A stretch of 35,542 bases of DNA from an uncultured Oscillospiraceae bacterium. Lineage in GTDB: Bacteria; Bacillota; Clostridia; Oscillospirales; Oscillospiraceae. The position numbers and the translations under genes were made by a program. Under the pieces are notes generated by a model. The model was given only the letters and a program-made list of their open reading frames with translations. It searched no databases and was not told where the DNA came from. Location: NCBI GenBank assembly GCA_947624065.1, contig CANQIO010000016.1, forward strand, positions 1 to 35,542, in the 5' to 3' direction. Below, piece by piece: positions 6,149-15,032 of this stretch; positions within the stretch are counted from its first letter, which is position 1, and each line of letters starts with the position of its first letter.

Positions 6149-8752
6149 ATGGAAAACGGTTTGATGGTGCGTCAGCCGACCAAGCAGGAGCTGACGATGG
6201 CCGAGGAGCAGATCGGCGGCAACTGGATGCCATACCTGATGGATATGCAGCTGAGCCGAAATTATCTCAACAGTATACAGAACCCCGAGCAGTGGGACAT
6301 CGCAGTTTCCGGCCTCAACGCCCCTTTTGGCTGGCTGCAGATCGACCGCCTGCCCATGGACGACGAGGACGGGTACGGCCTTCTGCAGGCGTGGCAGAGC
6401 GTTCTCAGCGCCTGCCACACGCTGGGGCTGAAGGTCGCCTTTGTCCTGCGCCGCGTCAAGGGGCAGACGAAGATCTTTCTCGGCGCCATCAATAGCGATG
6501 GGAACCGCCATGCTGCCTGCAATGTGCTGAAGCAGTGCGCCTCCGTCTATCTGCCCGGCGCGGTCATGCAGGAGCAGAGCGCCGGCTTTGACATGGCCGA
6601 GGCGCTCGTCCCCGCCGGCGAGTTTACGGGCGTGGTCACGGGCATCCCCTCCCTGAAGGGCAGGGACGATCGTCCCCTGGCGCAGACGCTCGACAAGCTC
6701 GCCAGCGGCATCACCTCCAGCGGCAGCCACAAAAACTACGCGCTGGTGGTGATCGCCGATCCGGCGAAGGACGCGGAGATCACCCAGCTGCAGCAAAAGC
6801 TGCTGCGCATCAAGAGCGAGCTGCACACCCTGGCGTCCTACAGCGAATCCTCGAGCGAGAACACAGGGACCAACGCGGGCAGCAGCAAGACCCGCCGCTC
6901 GGGCATGGCGGTCATCCTGAGCATGGTGCAGTCCGCCACGCTCATCTCCGGCATGACGGGGAATCTGCTGGGCTATGCGGGCATGTCGCTGCTGTCGACC
7001 ATGATGGGCGCTTTGGTGGGCGATAAGGGACAGAGCGAGACGCAGACCCACAGCCTCACCAGCAGTCTTACCCAAGAGCACAAGGACTTTACCATCAACT
7101 ACTGCGAGAAGCTCATCGACAAGCACATCGCCCGGATGGAGGGCGGCCGCAGCATGGGCTTCTGGCAGGTCGGCACCTATGTCCTGGGCGAGGAGCGCGA
7201 GACGGTGGACACGGTGCTGGCGCTGCTGCGGTCTGTCTATTCGGGCAGCGAGAGCTACGTCGAGCCGATCCGGGTGGTGAACACCTCGGGCAATGAGCAG
7301 ATCCACGAGATGATCAGCAGCATGCGCTTCGTGCCTCTCCCTGTCCACCCCGACCATCCCGACGGCCACTGGCACGTCCTGGGCCGTATGTACGAGAGCC
7401 TGACCACGCCCCTGACCACCCAGGAGCTGTCTCTGGCCACCAGCCTTCCCCACAGCGACGTGCCGGGCCTGCGCTTTGTGCGCAACGCGGTCCATTTCGC
7501 GGCGAACCCGGCTGTCGTGCGCCAGAAGGAGAACGCCATCGTGCTGGGGCAGCTGATGGATATGGGCGCCCAGCAGGTATCGGAGTACGCGATGGATGTG
7601 AACGCCCTTGTGCGCCACACGCTGGTCGCCGGAAGCACGGGCTCGGGCAAGTCCACCACCTGCAAGCGCATCCTGCGGGAAGTGCTCGACAAGAACATCC
7701 CGGTCATGATCATAGAGCCCGCCAAGGACGACTATGTCACCTGGGCGCTCGAGATGAACAAGACTCTGCCCAAGCAGATGCGGTTCACGATCTATATGCC
7801 CGGCGCGGACGAGTTTGACGGCGTGCCCCTGCCCCAGTTCCATCTCAACCCCTTCGAGCCGGCTGCCTATCGCAACAGCAAAGTGCGCATCCAGCAGCAC
7901 AGCGAGCATTTTGCCACCCTGCTGAACGCGTGCCTGCCGTCGGAGGACATCATCCCCATCCTGATCGACGAGTCGGTGCAGCACTGCATCCGGGTCAAGA
8001 CGGCCAACGCGGGCATCGACATCGACCAGCGGCTCAACGAGCAGATGAAGCAGTACCCGACGATGGTATCCCTGGGCTGCGCGGGCAACGCGATCATCAA
8101 ACGCAAGACCTATGCCCAGCAGACGAAGGACAGCTTTGAGGAGATTCTGCGCACCCGCTTCGAGTATTTGAAGCGCGGCACCCGCGGCAGCATCCTCAAT
8201 ACGCCCCGCTCCGTGAACTTCGACGAGCTGTTCTCCCGCCCGACGGTGATCAACCTGAGCTGCCTGGCCGGCAGCAAGGACAAGGCGCTCGTCATGTCGC
8301 TGCTACTCCTGGCGCTGTATGAGTACCGCCAGTCCCGCTATGCCAACGACCCGGCCTACCGCGCCGAGGCGAAGAAGAACCGCCTCATGCACCTGATGCT
8401 CATCGAGGAGGCGCACAACGTGCTCACCCGTCCCACCCCGACGGCGAATGGCGGCAGCCCCGAGATGGCGGCGGCGGACCTGTTCACCAACATCCTCTCG
8501 GAGATCCGCAGCTACGGCCAGGGCATGATGATCGTGGACCAGGTGCCCACACGTCTGATCGAGGACGCCGTCAAGAACACCAACTACAAGATCACCCACC
8601 GTCTCGCCGCGCCGGACGACATTGAAGTGATGGCCCGCAGCATGGGCCTCAACGATGATCAGAAGGAGATGGTCGCGTCCCTGGAGATCGGCCACGCCAT
8701 CGTCTGCGGCGACCAGGACGACGGCCCGAGCTGGGTGAAGATGAAGCGCTGA
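6149..8752 (+). CDS. HerA/VirB4-like hexameric ATPase
   Basis: This 867-residue protein has a C-terminal FtsK/HerA-superfamily ATPase (DUF87 type): Walker A AGSTGSGKST with Lys501, then MIIEPAKDDY, Walker B LMLIEEAHN (Glu753-Glu754), and the region IVDQVPTRLIEDAVKNTNYK typical of HerA and VirB4 proteins. The N-terminal 480 residues are unusual. They include a hydrophobic, glycine/methionine-rich segment (about 251-294) that could insert in or lie on the membrane. Such motors pump DNA or remodel protein-DNA complexes, often as partners of nucleases or secretion systems; here no nuclease is encoded nearby. Its GGAGG site follows the 6097-6124 hairpin. It is the last gene before the strong terminator at 8834. 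Confidence 0.8.
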   Translation: MENGLMVRQPTKQELTMAEEQIGGNWMPYLMDMQLSRNYLNSIQNPEQWDIAVSGLNAPFGWLQIDRLPMDDEDGYGLLQAWQSVLSACHTLGLKVAFVLRRVKGQTKIFLGAINSDGNRHAACNVLKQCASVYLPGAVMQEQSAGFDMAEALVPAGEFTGVVTGIPSLKGRDDRPLAQTLDKLASGITSSGSHKNYALVVIADPAKDAEITQLQQKLLRIKSELHTLASYSESSSENTGTNAGSSKTRRSGMAVILSMVQSATLISGMTGNLLGYAGMSLLSTMMGALVGDKGQSETQTHSLTSSLTQEHKDFTINYCEKLIDKHIARMEGGRSMGFWQVGTYVLGEERETVDTVLALLRSVYSGSESYVEPIRVVNTSGNEQIHEMISSMRFVPLPVHPDHPDGHWHVLGRMYESLTTPLTTQELSLATSLPHSDVPGLRFVRNAVHFAANPAVVRQKENAIVLGQLMDMGAQQVSEYAMDVNALVRHTLVAGSTGSGKSTTCKRILREVLDKNIPVMIIEPAKDDYVTWALEMNKTLPKQMRFTIYMPGADEFDGVPLPQFHLNPFEPAAYRNSKVRIQQHSEHFATLLNACLPSEDIIPILIDESVQHCIRVKTANAGIDIDQRLNEQMKQYPTMVSLGCAGNAIIKRKTYAQQTKDSFEEILRTRFEYLKRGTRGSILNTPRSVNFDELFSRPTVINLSCLAGSKDKALVMSLLLLALYEYRQSRYANDPAYRAEAKKNRLMHLMLIEEAHNVLTRPTPTANGGSPEMAAADLFTNILSEIRSYGQGMMIVDQVPTRLIEDAVKNTNYKITHRLAAPDDIEVMARSMGLNDDQKEMVASLEIGHAIVCGDQDDGPSWVKMKR

Positions 8753-8833
8753 AGCGCTTCCCTAAACGCGCACACGCCAGTCGATGAAAAAGCGCTGACC
8801 ATGCTGTGCTTTATCTGAAAGCTGGAGCCGGAA

Positions 8834-8874
8834 AGAGATCGGAACGCGATAAGCGTTCCGATCTCTGTTTTTTC
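8834..8874 (+). terminator. Strong rho-independent terminator of the accessory operon
   Basis: A perfect 14-bp stem (8834-8847 pairing with 8853-8866) with a 5-base GATAA loop is followed by GTTTTTTCTTT. It closes the operon that ends with the HerA-like gene. Confidence 0.95.
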
Positions 8875-8908
8875 TTTACCGCGGTCGTGGCGGTGTGCCG
8901 GGTGAGGA

Positions 8909-8937
8909 TGGACGCCGGCTGTGAATTGTGGTACAAT
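8909..8937 (+). promoter_or_regulatory. Promoter of the esterase gene (extended -10)
   Basis: TACAAT at 8932-8937 is preceded by TGG, forming an extended -10, with TGGACG (4 of 6 match) 17 bases upstream at 8909-8914. Confidence 0.6.
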
Positions 8938-8971
8938 CTATATAAATAACCATTTCATGGGAGGCCTTCCG

Positions 8972-9751
8972 ATGCTCATCAAGCGCGATATGCTCTTCAC
9001 CCCCGCGGGCAAAAACCGCCCGCTGCACATCTGGCTGCCGGACGGCTACGAGGATTCCTCAGAGCGCTACCCGGTCATGTACTTCTTCGACGGACACAAC
9101 CTCTTCCTCAACGAGGACGCGACCTACGGCAAGAGCTGGGGCTTGCTGGAATTCCTGCAGGCCTGGGAAAAGCCGATCATTGTCGTGGGCATCGAGTGCG
9201 GGCACGAGGGCAACGAGCGGCTGTTCGAATACTGCCCGTATCATTTCCGCGGCAGGTTCTGGGGCGATCTGCGGGGCACGGGCGCGGAGACGATGCGTTT
9301 CATGGTGGAGGAGCTGAAGCCCATGATCGACCGGGAGTACCGGACGGATGCCTCCCGGGAGGCGACGGCCATCGGCGGCTCGTCCATGGGCGGGCTGATG
9401 AGCCTGTACGCCGCCGTGAAATACAGCGGCGTCTACTCCAAGGCCGCGTGCGTCTCCAGCGCGATCTCCCCCTGCATGCCGAGCCTGCGCAAGGACATCC
9501 GGGAGGCGGCCTTCGCGCCGGACACGCGGGTCTATCTCTCCTGGGGGACGGAGGAGGCCGGCGGCATGCGCCCGGATCCGGCGGAGGACTATGAGACGCC
9601 CACCGGGAAAAACAATCTCGAGATCGCCCGGCTGATCGGGCAGAAGGGCGCCGAGACGCGCGTCGTCTGCCAGCGCGGCGGGAGCCACTGCGAGGCGAGC
9701 TGGGAAGAGCTCGTGCCCGGATTCATGGATTTTCTGTGGCTGGGGAGATAA
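8972..9751 (+). CDS. Putative esterase (esterase D / S-formylglutathione hydrolase-like fold)
   Basis: This 259-residue alpha/beta hydrolase resembles the PF00756 putative-esterase family, whose members cleave esters of siderophores, acylated sugars or small thioesters. Visible features are RYPVMYFFDGHNLF (32-45), the nucleophile elbow GGSSMGG with Ser138, and a likely catalytic His239 in GGSHCEASWEEL. No signal peptide is present, so it is cytoplasmic. The ATG at 8972 follows a GGGAGG site; the in-frame ATG at 8957 overlaps that site. It has its own promoter and is separated from the next gene by another, so it is probably monocistronic. The substrate cannot be told from sequence. Confidence 0.8.
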   Translation: MLIKRDMLFTPAGKNRPLHIWLPDGYEDSSERYPVMYFFDGHNLFLNEDATYGKSWGLLEFLQAWEKPIIVVGIECGHEGNERLFEYCPYHFRGRFWGDLRGTGAETMRFMVEELKPMIDREYRTDASREATAIGGSSMGGLMSLYAAVKYSGVYSKAACVSSAISPCMPSLRKDIREAAFAPDTRVYLSWGTEEAGGMRPDPAEDYETPTGKNNLEIARLIGQKGAETRVVCQRGGSHCEASWEELVPGFMDFLWLGR

Positions 9752-9772
9752 GAGCGCGGAAAGCGGCGCTGA

Positions 9773-9801
9773 TTGCACTTTTTTTGCCGTAGTGATACAA
9801 T
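9773..9801 (+). promoter_or_regulatory. Promoter of the ABC exporter operon
   Basis: TTGCAC (9773-9778), a 17-base spacer and TACAAT (9796-9801) with a TGA extended -10 stand upstream of the start at 9840. Confidence 0.75.
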
Positions 9802-9839
9802 AGGGCCCAAATGTCACAGAGGGGATCGGGAACAGGCGC

Positions 9840-11636
9840 ATGGGACAGCGGAAGGAGAAAAATGGCGGGCCGGCGAAGGGAGCCGGCCGCGTCAGCCTGT
9901 GGAGATACATCCGGAAATACATACACTTCATGGTCCTGGCGGGGCTGTGCATGATCGTGGAGGTCACGGTGGACCTGGCCCAGCCGCGGATCATGAGCCG
10001 CATCGTGGACGACGGCGTGCTGGGGCTCTCCAGCGGCGGCGTGGGGGACATGGACGTCATCGTGCGCCTGGGGCTCACCATGATGGGGCTGGTGGTGCTG
10101 GGCGGCGCCGGCGGGGCGCTGTGCAGCGTGTTTGCCACCACCGCCAGCGAGCATGCCGGCAATGACATGCGCAAGGACGCTTTCCGGAGGATCATGCACT
10201 TCTCCTTCCCCCAGGTGGACCGGTTCGGCACCGGCGCGCTCATCACCCGCATCACCAACGACGTGACCCAGGTGCAGAACATGGTCATGACGTTCGTCCG
10301 GGGCATGATCCGCACGTCCTATATGTTCCTGGGGAGCATCTTCTTCATGTTCAGCCTCTATCCCCGCTTTGGACTGATCGTGCTGTGCGCGCTGCCGCTG
10401 ATCGTGGGGGTCATGGCCGCGTGCCTGGCCAAGGCCAACCCCGGCTTCACGAAGATGCAGGAGCAGCTGGACGGCATCAACGCCATCATGCAGGAGGACA
10501 TCACCGGCATCAGGGTCATCAAGGCGTGCGTGCGGGAGGCCTATGAAAAGCTGCGCTTCGGCAGGGCCAACGACGCGCTCATCGGCACCCAGCTGCATGT
10601 GCTGGTGATCTTCGCGTTCATGAGCCCTATGATGAATCTGCTGATGTACCTGGTGGTCATCGCGATCCTGCTGGTGGGCTCGGTACAGGCCGGCGCGGGC
10701 GGGACCACCCCCGGCGCGGTCATGGGGGCCATCACCTATACCACCCAGCTTCTCAACAGCATTCTGGGGCTGGTGATGCTCTTTCAGAACATCTCCCGGG
10801 GCGGCGCCAGCTGGAAGCGCATCCGCCAGGTGCTGTGCACGGAGCCAGAGCTCCGCGACGGGCCTGTCAAAAGCGGGGCCGGGCCGAAGGGGAAGATCGA
10901 GTTCCGGGACGTGTCCTTTGCCTATCCCGGCACGGCGAAGCCCGTGCTGCGGCATGTGAATTTGACGGTGGAGCCCGGCCAGACCCTGGCCGTCATGGGG
11001 GCAACCGGCAGCGGCAAGACCACGCTGGTGAGCCTCATCCCCCGGTTTTACGACGTGACCGAGGGCGCGGTGCTGGTGGACGGCACAGACGTGCGGGACT
11101 GGGACCAGCAGGCCCTGCGGGAGCGGGTGTCCACCGCGCTGCAAAAGAGCGAGCTTTTCAGCGTCAGCGTCTCGGAGAATATCCTCTGGGGCGATCCGGA
11201 CGCGGACGGCGCCGCGGTCCGCGCCGCGGCGGATACCGCCCAGGCGGACGGCTTCATCGCGGCCATGCCGGAGGGGTACGATACCGCGGTGGCCGAGCGG
11301 GGCATGAGCCTGTCCGGCGGACAGAAGCAGCGGGTGTCCATCGCCCGGGCGGTGCTGAAGGGGGCGGAGACGCTGATCTTCGACGACGCCACCAGCGCCC
11401 TGGATCTGAAAACGGAGGCGGCGCTTTTCCAGGCCCTGGACCGGGAGAAGAAGGGCGTGACGCGCATCGTGGTGGCCCAGCGCATCGCCTCGGTGCGCAA
11501 TGCCGACCGCATCGCCGTGCTGGACGGCGGGACCATCGCCGCCTGCGGCACCCACGCCGAGCTTCTGGCCGGCTGCCCCATCTATCAGGATATCTACCGC
11601 TCGCAGATGGGAGAGGAGGACGACGATGAGCAATAA
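9840..11636 (+). CDS. Heterodimeric ABC exporter subunit with degenerate ATPase site
   Basis: This 598-residue half-transporter has an N-terminal membrane domain with six expected spans (about 20-310) and a C-terminal ATPase: Walker A GATGSGKTT near 390, signature LSGGQKQR, Walker B LIFDDATSALD near 515. The residue after the Walker B aspartate is Asp instead of the catalytic Glu, and the switch histidine is replaced by Gln (VVAQR). Both changes mark the non-hydrolysing subunit of heterodimeric exporters such as TM287/288 or BmrCD. The partner is encoded next, with an 11-base overlap. Such pairs export drugs, lipids or peptides; the substrate here is not evident. The ribosome binding site before 9840 is only moderate. 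Confidence 0.9.
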   Translation: MGQRKEKNGGPAKGAGRVSLWRYIRKYIHFMVLAGLCMIVEVTVDLAQPRIMSRIVDDGVLGLSSGGVGDMDVIVRLGLTMMGLVVLGGAGGALCSVFATTASEHAGNDMRKDAFRRIMHFSFPQVDRFGTGALITRITNDVTQVQNMVMTFVRGMIRTSYMFLGSIFFMFSLYPRFGLIVLCALPLIVGVMAACLAKANPGFTKMQEQLDGINAIMQEDITGIRVIKACVREAYEKLRFGRANDALIGTQLHVLVIFAFMSPMMNLLMYLVVIAILLVGSVQAGAGGTTPGAVMGAITYTTQLLNSILGLVMLFQNISRGGASWKRIRQVLCTEPELRDGPVKSGAGPKGKIEFRDVSFAYPGTAKPVLRHVNLTVEPGQTLAVMGATGSGKTTLVSLIPRFYDVTEGAVLVDGTDVRDWDQQALRERVSTALQKSELFSVSVSENILWGDPDADGAAVRAAADTAQADGFIAAMPEGYDTAVAERGMSLSGGQKQRVSIARAVLKGAETLIFDDATSALDLKTEAALFQALDREKKGVTRIVVAQRIASVRNADRIAVLDGGTIAACGTHAELLAGCPIYQDIYRSQMGEEDDDEQ

Positions 11637-13452
11637 CCCCTCCTCAGGAAAGTCCGCCTTCCAGCAGTACGGTCCCCGCCGGGGCGGCGGTCCCGGCCGG
11701 TTCGAGGGCGGAGAGCACGCCCATGACAGCCGGGGCGCGCTGCGCCGGCTGGCGGTGTATTTCGGAAAAGAGAAAAAGCTGCTGCTGACCATGGCCCTGG
11801 TGGTGCTGGCCGGCACGGCCTGCGGCGTATGGGCCCCCAGTCTGCAGAGCGACGCGGTGGACATGATCGCGGGCGGGAGCATGGACCGGTTCGGCCGGAC
11901 GCTCCTGCTGATGCTGGCGGCCTACGGGGCCTTCTCCGGCGGGCAGTTTTTGCAGGACTTCATCAGCGCCCATCTGAGCCAGCGCATCGTCCGGGCGCTG
12001 CGGCGGGAGCTGTTCGCCAAGTTTTTGGATATGCCGGTGAAATACCTGGATGACAACTCCCACGGCGACGTGATGAGCCGCATGACCAACGACGTGGAGA
12101 ACATCTCCTCCACAGTGTCCCAGTCGCTGCCGTCGCTGCTGTCCGGGGTGCTGACCGTCGCGGGCACGCTGGCGGTGATGCTCTGGTACTGCTGGCAGCT
12201 GACGCTTTTGAGCTGCGCCACCATCCTGCTGACAGTGCTGGCCACGAAGCTGGTGGGCGGCCATGTGCGCAAGTACTCCCGCAAGCGGCAGGAGTACCTG
12301 GGCATTTTGAACGGCAGCGCGGAGGAGCAGATCGCGGGATACCGCACCGTGGTGGCCTATGACCACCAGGACGCGTCGGTGGAGGACTTCTGCCGCACCT
12401 CCGACGAGCTGACACGGGCGGGCATCCGGGTCAACGCCCTGGGCGGCATCTTCGGGCCCATTATGAACTGCATCGGCAACTTCGGCTTTGTGGTGGTGGC
12501 CGCCTTCGGCGGGTACTACGCCATCCACGGCGTGATCTCCGTGGGGGTGATCTCCGCGTTCATCGTCTACGCCAAGCAGTTCAGCCGGCCCCTGAACCAG
12601 ATCGCGCAGATATACAGCCAGCTCCAGTCGGCCCTGGCGGGGGCGGAGCGGGTGTTCGCGGTGCTGGACCAGCCGGACGAGGATATGTCGGGGGAGGACC
12701 TGGCCGACAGCAGCGCTGCCGAGGTCCGCTTCGAGCATGTGGACTTTGCCTACCGGCGGTCGCAGCCGATCCTGAAGGATTTCACGCTTACCGTGCCCTC
12801 CGGCAAAAAGGTGGCGCTGGTGGGCGCCACGGGCAGCGGCAAGACAACGGTGGTGAACCTGCTCATGCGCTATTACGACGCTGGCAGCGGGACCATCTCC
12901 GTCAACGGCCAGGACCTGCGCGGCGTGTCCCGGGCCAGCCTGCGGCGGGACATGGCCATCGTCCTGCAGGACACGGTGCTTTTTACCGACACGGTGCGCA
13001 GCAACCTCAAATACGCCGACCCGGACGCCTCGGACGAGAAGATGGAGCGGGCGGCGGAGATGAGCCGGTGCGCGGAGCTGATCGGGTCGCTGCCGGAGGG
13101 GTATGACACCGTCCTGACCGGGGCGGGGGCCAACATCAGCCAGGGCCAGCGGCAGCTGCTGGCCATCGCCCGGGCCTTCGTGGCGGACCCGAAGATCCTC
13201 ATCCTGGACGAGGCTACCTCCAACGTGGACACCCGCACGGAGAAGGCCATCCAGGACGCCATGCAGCACATCATGCGCGAGCGCACCAGTATCGTCATCG
13301 CCCACCGGCTCAGCACCATCCGGGACGCGGACCTGATCGTGGTGGTGGACGACGGGCGCATCGCGGAGCAGGGGACCCATGACGAGCTCCTGGCCCGGCG
13401 GGGGAAGTATTACGAGCTCTATATGACCCAGTACGCGGGCTTCGCCACCTGA
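11626..13452 (+). CDS. Heterodimeric ABC exporter subunit with intact catalytic site
   Basis: This 608-residue half-transporter partners the preceding gene product. After a short Gly/Arg-rich N-terminus it has a six-span membrane domain (about 45-340) and an ATPase domain with Walker A GATGSGKTT, Walker B LILDEATSNVD (catalytic Glu present) and switch histidine IAHRLST. Its signature motif reads ISQGQRQ instead of LSGGQ; in the heterodimer this faces the partner's degenerate Walker site, so the atypical features of both subunits fall in the same composite site. The start at 11626 overlaps the end of the upstream gene by 11 bases and has a GAGAGGAGG site, whereas the longer frame from 11500 reads through the partner's coding sequence. 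Confidence 0.9.
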   Translation: MSNNPSSGKSAFQQYGPRRGGGPGRFEGGEHAHDSRGALRRLAVYFGKEKKLLLTMALVVLAGTACGVWAPSLQSDAVDMIAGGSMDRFGRTLLLMLAAYGAFSGGQFLQDFISAHLSQRIVRALRRELFAKFLDMPVKYLDDNSHGDVMSRMTNDVENISSTVSQSLPSLLSGVLTVAGTLAVMLWYCWQLTLLSCATILLTVLATKLVGGHVRKYSRKRQEYLGILNGSAEEQIAGYRTVVAYDHQDASVEDFCRTSDELTRAGIRVNALGGIFGPIMNCIGNFGFVVVAAFGGYYAIHGVISVGVISAFIVYAKQFSRPLNQIAQIYSQLQSALAGAERVFAVLDQPDEDMSGEDLADSSAAEVRFEHVDFAYRRSQPILKDFTLTVPSGKKVALVGATGSGKTTVVNLLMRYYDAGSGTISVNGQDLRGVSRASLRRDMAIVLQDTVLFTDTVRSNLKYADPDASDEKMERAAEMSRCAELIGSLPEGYDTVLTGAGANISQGQRQLLAIARAFVADPKILILDEATSNVDTRTEKAIQDAMQHIMRERTSIVIAHRLSTIRDADLIVVVDDGRIAEQGTHDELLARRGKYYELYMTQYAGFAT

Positions 13453-13518
13453 CGGAGGGTCCCGGCAAGCACAATAACCGCCTGCGCTGCGGGCGTGATG
13501 ATAGCAAGGGGAGAAGTT

Positions 13519-14121
13519 ATGGGCGTTTATCTTGTGATCGCGGTATGCGGTTATCTCATCGGATCGGTGAACAGCGCCATTTTGCTGGTACGGCTCATAT
13601 ACCGGAAGGACGTGCGCGCCGGCGGTAGCGGCAACGCCGGGTCCACCAATGTGACGCGCACCTACGGCCCGTGGCTGGGGGCGCTCACGCTCCTGTGCGA
13701 CATCCTGAAAGCGGCGCTGGCGAGCCTGCTGGGCCGGCACCTGGCCGGGGAAAGCGGCTATATGCTGGGAGGGCTCTTCTGCCTGATCGGCCACTGCTGG
13801 CCCCTGTACTTCCGCTTTAAGGGCGGAAAGGGCATGGCAGTGGCGGCGGGCATGCTCCTGTTTTACGACTGGAAGCTCTTTCTTGTGATCGCCGCCGTGT
13901 TCGCGGCCGTCTTTCTGATCGGGCGGCGGGTGTCCCTGAGTACCATCGTGTCCGTGCTGCTGTTCCCGCCCCTCTACTATCTGACGAGCCACCGGCTGGA
14001 CGCCGTGCTCGTCATCGGCTCTGTCATGTGTGCGCTGGTGGTCTTTCAGCACCGGACCAATATCCGCCGGCTCATCGCGGGAGAGGAGCCGCGCTTCCGG
14101 ATCGACCGGCGGAAACACTGA
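13519..14121 (+). CDS. plsY: Glycerol-3-phosphate acyltransferase PlsY
   Basis: This 200-residue membrane protein is PlsY, which transfers an acyl group from acyl-phosphate to the sn-1 position of glycerol 3-phosphate, the first step of phospholipid synthesis. Hallmarks are the N-terminal GYLIGSVNSAILL, the AGGSGNAGSTNVTRTYG loop and the FKGGKGMAVAAG loop, between about five membrane spans. The ATG at 13519 follows an AGGGGAG site; the upstream in-frame ATGs at 13495 and 13498 have none. PlsX, which makes the acyl-phosphate, is encoded separately at 24519. It is followed after 12 bases by degV. Confidence 0.92.
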   Translation: MGVYLVIAVCGYLIGSVNSAILLVRLIYRKDVRAGGSGNAGSTNVTRTYGPWLGALTLLCDILKAALASLLGRHLAGESGYMLGGLFCLIGHCWPLYFRFKGGKGMAVAAGMLLFYDWKLFLVIAAVFAAVFLIGRRVSLSTIVSVLLFPPLYYLTSHRLDAVLVIGSVMCALVVFQHRTNIRRLIAGEEPRFRIDRRKH

Positions 14122-14133
14122 GGGGGGCGGACC

Positions 14134-14973
14134 ATGACGCAGATCATCACCGACTCCGTCGCGGACTTCGAGCCGGAGGAGCTGGCCCGGCTGGACGTGG
14201 CGTGCGTGCCCATATCCGTGTCGTTCGGGGAGAAGTCCTATAAAGAAAATCTGGAGCTGTCCAAGGACGGGTTCTACCGGCTGCTGCAGGAGAGCCCGGA
14301 TTTTCCCCGCACATCCCAGCCCGCGCCGGGAGATTTCCTCCAGGCGTTCTCGCCCGCGAAGGAGCGGGGAGACGCCGCCGTTATGATCACCATGTCCCAG
14401 CGGTTCGGCGGCATTTATGAGGGGGCGCTGCTGGCCGCAAAGCTGCTGGACTACGCCGACGCCTATGTGGTGGACAGTCGGGGCGCCGCCGGAGGCGAGC
14501 GCATCCTGGTGGAGACGGCCGTGAAGCTGCGGGACGAGGGCAGGCCGGCGGCCGAGATCGCCCAGCGCGTGGAGCGGCTCCGGGACAGGATCGTGCTGTA
14601 TGCCTGCCCGGACACCATGGAGTACCTGCGCCGGGGCGGGCGGGTGCCCGCGCTGGTGGCCGCCATCGGCTCGGCCGTGCATGTGAAGCCCGTGCTGCAT
14701 ATCGCCGCGGACGGCGAGGTGGTCATCGAGGCCCGGGAGCTGGGCAAGCGGAGGGCTATGCACTTTTTCGCCCAGCAGATGCATCGGCGTCCGCCGGACC
14801 CGGCGTATCCCGTGTATGTGATGTACTCCCACATCCGGGAGAACGCGGAGCAGCTGGCGGAACTGCTCCGGCAGGAGGGGTTCGCGCCGGACGAGGGCCT
14901 CATCAACGTGGGCGTGGCCATGGGGACGCATATCGGGCCCAACGCCTTCGGACTGGCCTATGTGGCAAAATAA
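14134..14973 (+). CDS. DegV family fatty acid-binding protein
   Basis: This 279-residue cytoplasmic protein belongs to the DegV family, which binds fatty acids (as in FakB subunits of fatty acid kinase). It opens with the typical IITDSVADF, followed by VPISVSFGEKSYKE and the conserved RTSQPAPGDF loop with the Thr-Ser pair that contacts the lipid carboxylate. The C-terminal domain ends with GTHIGPNAFGLAY, also typical. It sits 12 bases after plsY, a sensible pairing with lipid synthesis. No FakA kinase gene is in the window. A GGGGGG-rich site precedes the ATG. Confidence 0.9.
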   Translation: MTQIITDSVADFEPEELARLDVACVPISVSFGEKSYKENLELSKDGFYRLLQESPDFPRTSQPAPGDFLQAFSPAKERGDAAVMITMSQRFGGIYEGALLAAKLLDYADAYVVDSRGAAGGERILVETAVKLRDEGRPAAEIAQRVERLRDRIVLYACPDTMEYLRRGGRVPALVAAIGSAVHVKPVLHIAADGEVVIEARELGKRRAMHFFAQQMHRRPPDPAYPVYVMYSHIRENAEQLAELLRQEGFAPDEGLINVGVAMGTHIGPNAFGLAYVAK

Positions 14974-14976
14974 AGG

Positions 14977-15004
14977 ACCGGCATGACCTTCGGGTCATGC
15001 CGGT
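14977..15004. terminator. UUCG-loop hairpin between convergent degV and sirtuin genes
   Basis: A perfect 12-bp stem (14977-14988 with 14993-15004) closed by a TTCG loop lies between convergent genes. A T-rich stretch (CCTTTATTTT) follows only on the minus strand, so it mainly terminates the sirtuin transcript, and may also block readthrough from degV. Confidence 0.8.
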
Positions 15005-15032
15005 TGGTGTGAAAGGACCGGGCCGCGCGCTC

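Noticed and set aside
4025-7984. A 1319-codon open frame on the minus strand
   Set aside because: It runs antisense to the Hsp70-like and HerA-like genes, has a His/Leu/Val/Asp-rich composition without domains, and has no start signal. It is the mirror of GC-biased codons.
11644-14931. A 1095-codon minus-strand frame over ABC subunit 2, plsY and degV
   Set aside because: Antisense shadow spanning several real genes, low-complexity His/Gln/Arg composition, no motifs.
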